Part shown: positions 59,326-64,000 of the stretch, piece by piece
Numbering within the stretch: position 1 is the first letter of the stretch
Layout of the letters: the number at the start of each line of letters is the position of its first letter
Origin: Micropterus salmoides
Taxonomy: Eukaryota > Chordata > Actinopteri > Centrarchiformes > Centrarchidae
Direction of reading: 5' to 3'
Length of the DNA stretch: 64,000 nt
Assembly: GCF_014851395.1 (NCBI RefSeq)
Contig: NW_024040928.1
Span: 13,469,012 to 13,533,011, forward strand
Notes under the pieces: generated by a model
The model's input: the letters and a program-made list of their open reading frames with translations, nothing else
Databases searched by the model: none
Told to the model about the DNA's origin: nothing
Translations under genes and position numbers: made by a program

Positions 59326-59673
59326 TTAAATAGTGCCATCTATTAACATGTGCTGACAACTGCTCACAACCAGGAAATAGTCCAGCACATAATCACCCAC
59401 GCACACACACGCAGTCTCACTCACTCATATTTCCTCCTGCCAAGTAGTAGTAATGTAGAGGCCAGCAGAGGCCTTAATAAGACTCATTTGAATTGGCTGC
59501 AATCACTGAACCTTTCCACTCAGTGGACACAATTTAACTTACATAACAGCCATTCTGGGTCATTGACACATCCATCTATGCAATTTGGTTTCCTCAAGAA
59601 CTATGTGCACCTTGACCTTACCCTCCATGGTCCCATATGGCTTGTATTTATCTTCCACACCTTCTCTTTCCTG

Positions 59674-59693
59674 TGTGTGTGTGTGTGTGTGTG
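59674..59693. repeat. short GT run
   Basis: About ten GT units. Confidence 0.85.
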
Positions 59694-60283
59694 CTTGAAG
59701 GGTATTTGTGTTTTATTCCTATGATATCTATTCAGTCAGTGTTACCAATCACATGCTAAATGATGATTGAGTTGAGGTGAAAAGTCCTCAGTGTCACTGT
59801 GCAGCTGAGGAGATTACGGGGAAAATTGACAGACTAACTCAATCTCACTAACTCACATTTTCCTTATAAAGTGATGGTGCTGACTGCTTTATGTGACATT
59901 AGACTTTTTTGAAGGATTATAATGACCCTTATATAAGTATGCTCCATATCTTTAAGGTTAGGGTTATCTTGATATATTGCGTTGGTTCATTAGTGACTAT
60001 GATTAAAATAATCTATGTCACTCTATAAAAAAAGCTTTATTGTACTCAGCATGACTTCAAATGATTGTTCTTAAAATAATACCTGTATCAGTGATACTAA
60101 ACAGGTTAAAACATGTCTTTTAGTCCTGCAGCTTGTAGTTTACTTTCATGTTCAGAACTAAAAGGGAAAGACACGAGAAAGGCTGTCTCCAAATAAATTG
60201 TGATGTGTGATGTGTATTGGAATGTAAAATCCACTGCTAGATTAGAAACTGTTAAGTTGATAAACTCAAGAATAGGGTTTTTC

Positions 60284-60625
60284 CCAGTGCTTAATTTGTA
60301 AATTATTAGGTGCCAGAGTGCGTGAAATGTGCCGCCTGCCGAAAATAATTAATAAAAATTGTATGAACTAATAATCAATTAAAAACCCATGGCATACCTG
60401 CACATTGTGATAAAGGGCGAACAGAAACCATGATTAGCTACCAAATCAAATAGTAAATAAGGAAATCCATTAGACTCACCCTATTAGACTGGATGAAATC
60501 TTGGATATTATTTGTGTAGAAGGGCAGTGCAGTGACGAAGTGCACTTTAGAGGTGCCGGAGCGCAAAAGGCTTAAACTCAGAGGTACCAAAGCAGCGCTC
60601 TGGCTAGCTCCAGCACAAATTAACC
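60284..60625. mobile_element. possible non-autonomous DNA transposon
   Basis: The left end (CCAGTGCTTAATTTGT) and the reverse complement of the right end (GTTAATTTGTGCTGGAGCTA) share a TTAATTTGT block, suggesting degenerate inverted repeats. The interior is non-coding. I recall similar 'GTGCTTAATTTGT' ends from fish repeats, but this copy is decayed and the limits are approximate. Confidence 0.4.
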
Positions 60626-61114
60626 ACAATTGGCTTTTCATGAGATAAGAACAAACAGACCTATTATCAGCTTTGGGACAAGTTGAAACAAGAAGTAGGA
60701 GAAAGTTTATCTGTAAAATTCAAAATCATTAAATTTGGAGCTGCACTTTTTTTTAACTGGACAGAGATGCTCCATAAATCAAGAAAAGATCCCAATGGCA
60801 TGTACTGTTTTTAAGTAGATGATTAATGTTGGTTATTCAAATTTATTTGTTTGGAAGGATGTGGTATTAAACCAACTAAACAGTATGCGTAGGTCACTAA
60901 ATTCCATCTAATCCCTATTAGTCACTTGTGTTTGGGTTGAAAGTAAGACTCACATGGTTAGGAAGCTCAGGGGAGTGATTACACGTTAGTCTGTTTAAAT
61001 GCTGCAGATAACCAAGTGAGCCTTTCTCAAAGAGGCTGAGGCTTATTAAATGTAAAGTATTTGGTTTTAAACTTTACTGGTCAAATGAAAAACGTAATTT
61101 ATCCTCACTTACAG

Positions 61115-61330
61115 GTCAGGAAGTGGAAGATGCTTGCTCGCCATCATGGCGACGGCACAGGCAAGCAGAAGGATGCAGAGTCAGACGTGCACCAGGGGGG
61201 TTGTCAGTCCTGGGGGATCCACGCCTCACCCCTCCTGGCCAGCCCTGTCATGCTGGAGTGCTCCATCTGCAGTGGGCCCTACATCAGCTACACCCTGGAG
61301 GAAACGTGGCAGCCACGTCAACGCACACAG
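61115..61330 (+). CDS. host gene, third mapped coding exon, GC donor
   Basis: Internal exon of 216 bases (72 codons), phase 0 at both ends. The acceptor is TCCTCACTTACAG. The best donor is CACAG followed by GCAAGT, a GC-AG intron with an otherwise perfect donor consensus; it keeps phase 0 as at the other junctions. The exon opens VRKWKMLARHHGDGTGKQK, continues through an Asp/His/Gly-rich hydrophilic stretch, then CQSWGIHASPLLASP and a CSIC pair at residues 49-52 (LECSICSGPYISYTLEETW). Its start echoes that of the exon at 47637 (VRRWM against VRKWK), which suggests the two exons may be spliced as alternatives or sequentially. If the GC donor is not used, the frame continues to a stop at 61415-61417. 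Protein not recognised. Confidence 0.68.
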
Positions 61331-61639
61331 GCAAGTTCATTCTGCCTACAGCTGATTAAATTACAGGTAGCAAACAATAATTTATTCCCACAGAAGGGGA
61401 CTTCCAGGTGTACTTGATGGGGGATTTCAGGAATTCCCCAGATAATTAACATTATTAAATAGTAACCTCTTTATTATATTATACAATAGATGTTAGCAAT
61501 GTACAATAAAAGACTGGTTTTACTCTACTGGGGGTTGACTAAAAAATGAAAATACTTCTTCGAGGAAGTCTTTAAGACAAGTACTTAGTAAATTCAAAAG
61601 TAAATTAGTTAGTACTGGAAACACTCCCATGAAGGTAGG
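61331..61639 (+). other. start of the next host-gene intron
   Basis: AT-rich sequence after the GC donor, with no exon recognised. The gene continues beyond the right edge of the window. Confidence 0.5.
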
Positions 61640-62590
61640 CCAGAAACACCACCCTCATTGGGGTCATCTCTGGTGGGGATGAGTCCGCCAACAGGTGTGA
61701 TTTTTGACCATCTACTGACCTGGTGCAGCCAGAACAGTCTGGAGCTCAACGCTCTGAAGACAGTGGAGATGGTTGTGGACTTCAGAAAGAGCCCAGCCCC
61801 ACCCTCCCCCATCATCATCACCTGCGTGACTCCCCAGTCGCCACAGTGGACTCCTCCCCCTTCCTGAGCACCATCATCTCCCAGGAGGATGTACTTCCTG
61901 CGGCAGTTGAAGAAGTTCAGCCTGCCAAAGACAATGATGGTGCACTTCTACACCGCCATCATTGAGTCCACCCTCACCTCCTCCAACACCATCTGGTACA
62001 CTGCTGCCACTGCCAGGGACAAAGGCAGGCTGCAGCGTATCATTCGCTCTGCAGAGAAGGTGATTGGCTGCAATCTTCCATCACTTCAGGAACTGTACGC
62101 CTCCAGGACTCGAACGCGAGCAGGAAAGATCGTAGGTGACCCCTCCCACCCCGGACACAAACTGTTTCAGACTCTCCCCTCTGACAAGAGGCTGCGCCAC
62201 CTCTCGCCATAAAAACAGCTTCTACCCGTCTGCAGCTAGTCTCATTAACAAGACCCAGGTCGCCCACTGACACTCTCCCTTTCAAATAATACAAATGTCA
62301 AACGTCTAAATATTACTTCATTTCATATCATGCACAAACCTGGCACATTGCACACATTTGTTGTTAATTGTTGTTTTATATTCTTATATTTTGTCAATTT
62401 ATAATTTATGTACACAATATTTTCTTCTGTTGTATATAACTTGCATTTGTTAATTCCATATTTATATATTTCTACATTTATTTATGTCAACTGTTTGTTT
62501 GTCTACGTGTAGCACCTTTTCACCAAAGCAATTTCCTTGTATGTGTAAAACACTACTTGGCAATAAAGTAAAAAATAAAGTAAAAGTAAA
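61640..62590 (+). mobile_element. 5'-truncated CR1/L2/Rex1-type LINE, second copy
   Basis: Plus-strand LINE tail inside the host-gene intron. Coding remnants in several frames include CSQNSLELNALKTVEMVVDF, RKSPAPPSP, MYFLRQLKKFSLPKTMMV, RDKGRLQRIIRSAEKVIGC and LPSLQELYASRTRTRAGKI, followed by a 3' UTR that matches the 9-kb copy (ATTGCACACATTTGTTGTTA). The catalytic reverse transcriptase core is absent because the copy begins just downstream of the FADD motif. The end has AATAAAGTAAAAAATAAAGT in place of the TTCTGA tail of the other copy. Confidence 0.9.
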
Positions 62591-63472
62591 CTAGGCACTA
62601 AAAGTTAACTAACTTTTAATTTCAGTTTATCTTCCTCAGTTTGTGTGCAGCATAACTTGTCATGATTTCGGAGGATGCAACTCTATGCATAGACCTTTTT
62701 CATTTAGGCATTAATGTGGCATCCAGATTTTGAAGAACTATTGCAACAACAAACTAACAGTATTACAAGATAATACCATTTCATATTTGTCTGTGTGCAA
62801 CCAAAGAGTTGATTTACACCTTTTCTGCACTCCTACTGAACAAAACTGACAAAATCCAGACTGAGAGAAAAAGTTCTTAAGTCACAAAATAAGAAATCAA
62901 GTGTTCAAATGGATTTCAATGGCAACATACAATATAAAAAAGTGTTATATGTTTGTTATCAGTGTGGGAAACTTCAGTAAATCAAAATTTTAAAATAGGA
63001 ATTAATAAATATGGTTCCTAGTTTCTCCTTCTTTTCATTTGCAAACTAACTCAGTTCTTTGATGGTAAAAAGCAAACCATCTCAAGCCCTTTTACTGTTA
63101 AATGTTGTTTTATCTTATGACTCACAGTTATTTCATACAAGCCTCCACCTCTCCTTGACCCTTACACAGACAAAAACAATTTCTCCCTCTTTCTGCCTTT
63201 GCCTCTGCATGAACAACCCAAACTTTCTGTCATCTTTTGGGAACATAAATCTGCAATGAAATATTAATGAGCAGAAAGTCTAGATTCACCGTCACTATGG
63301 ATACAACTCCATCAGATCTCTGTGCTGACTCAATAAACAACCCCAAGAAAAAGAGAGAAAGAGCCCAAGGAGAAGAGACAAAGGGGCGTGAATGGTAAAG
63401 TGATTGTTGACTGCAGAGAGATGTTGACAGTATAAGAGGATATGAACAGCAAGCAACATGTGGATATACTCC

Positions 63473-63507
<35 letters not shown>

Positions 63508-64000
63508 AGAGCAAAATAGAGAGGAAGCGATGGCTAGACAAGGCTGCTGACAGAGAATGTCATCTGTTATGTATAGATGAAATGACCAGCATGATAGGCA
63601 GAAGCGTCGCCTCTGAATGAATAAAAAAACTGATGAGATTGAAACAACTCTCTCTCTCATACACATACACACACAAGTCTCAGCTTGTCTCGTTCTCAGA
63701 AAACACCCATGGGAGAATACTGAGAGCTGCAATAGGTTTTCTGAGCTGCAGCATGGAATAGCAAACTAGGCTAAGACTGTATTTAACAGAAACACTTGAA
63801 AAGTCAATGACTGACAGAGACGGCGAAAACGAATATCTGACACAACAGTGCAATTTCATGGGAACGTCCTGAGACGAGGATGCTGCTGGCCCTGTGACAG
63901 CTGCCAAATAGGCCTATACTGTTACTGTATGTGGACAGAAAAAGTAGGACAGTCTTGAGCAGCTGCTATTGAGACCGTTGTGTATGTGTACGTTTGTGCA
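62591..64000. other. non-coding stretch, intron of the host gene
   Basis: AT-rich, with a (GT)n microsatellite at about 63474-63505. No exon recognised up to the window edge. Confidence 0.45.
63474..63505. repeat. (GT)n microsatellite
   Basis: Uninterrupted GT run of about 30 bases. Confidence 0.95.

Larger units (their letters stand above)
47877..61114 (+). other. host gene intron (about 13.2 kb)
   Basis: Runs from a GTAAAG donor to an acceptor TCCTCACTTACAG. It contains GT, GA, TTG and CA simple repeats, and fish interspersed repeats at 55090-55490, 58998-59325 and 60284-60625. The remainder is AT-rich unique-looking sequence. No convincing additional exon was found, although small alternative exons cannot be excluded. 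Confidence 0.6.

Overview
The window looks like teleost fish nuclear DNA, probably from a spiny-rayed (percomorph) species. There is no operon-like packing. Most of the sequence is AT-rich non-coding DNA with long dinucleotide microsatellites. The recognisable repeats are of kinds I associate with bony fish: Tc1-type transposons with TA flanks, a CR1/L2/Rex1-type LINE, an L2-type LINE tail, a DIRS-type tyrosine-recombinase retrotransposon, an LTR retrotransposon with a proline-tRNA primer site, and several small non-autonomous DNA transposons.

Layout. 1-1503: 5' end of a minus-strand LTR retrotransposon (gag fragment, primer binding site, LTR). 3.4-4.9 kb: a nearly intact Tc1-type transposon in a degenerate TATGG-like repeat. 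5.45-5.56 kb: a possible first coding exon with a signal peptide. 6.47-7.06 kb: a hAT-like non-autonomous element. 8.5-10.3 kb: a CA microsatellite and a 5'-truncated LINE (minus). 12.4-13.35 kb: an internally deleted Tc1-type element. 15.15-15.6 kb: a tiny TTAA-flanked MITE beside a gene fragment. 16.5-18.5 kb: an L2-like LINE tail and a decayed Tc1 transposase. 19.35-20.77 kb: a Tc1 copy with long inverted repeats and internal deletions. 20.9-25.6 kb: dispersed repeats and MITEs. 25.9-29.8 kb: a DIRS element with inverted terminal repeats and an internal complementary region. 29.8-42 kb: mostly unique non-coding DNA.

Host gene. From about 42 kb to beyond the right edge lies the 5' part of one plus-strand protein-coding gene. 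Three coding exons are supported: 43088-43228, 47637-47876 and 61115-61330. All splice in phase 0 and together encode 199 residues: a polyglycine N-terminus, a basic segment, then two exons that each start with Val-Arg-Arg/Lys-Trp and carry CxxC pairs. I do not recognise the protein. The third exon appears to use a GC donor. The introns are long and contain MITEs, common fish repeats, microsatellites and a second copy of the LINE family seen at 9 kb.

I see no sign of a previously undescribed enzymatic or defence system. The points most worth a second look are the unidentified exon-symmetric gene, the complete but inactivated DIRS architecture with a foldback palindrome at an apparent deletion junction, a Tc1-type copy with DD36E spacing broken by one stop codon, and a 640-bp foldback element in the first mapped intron.
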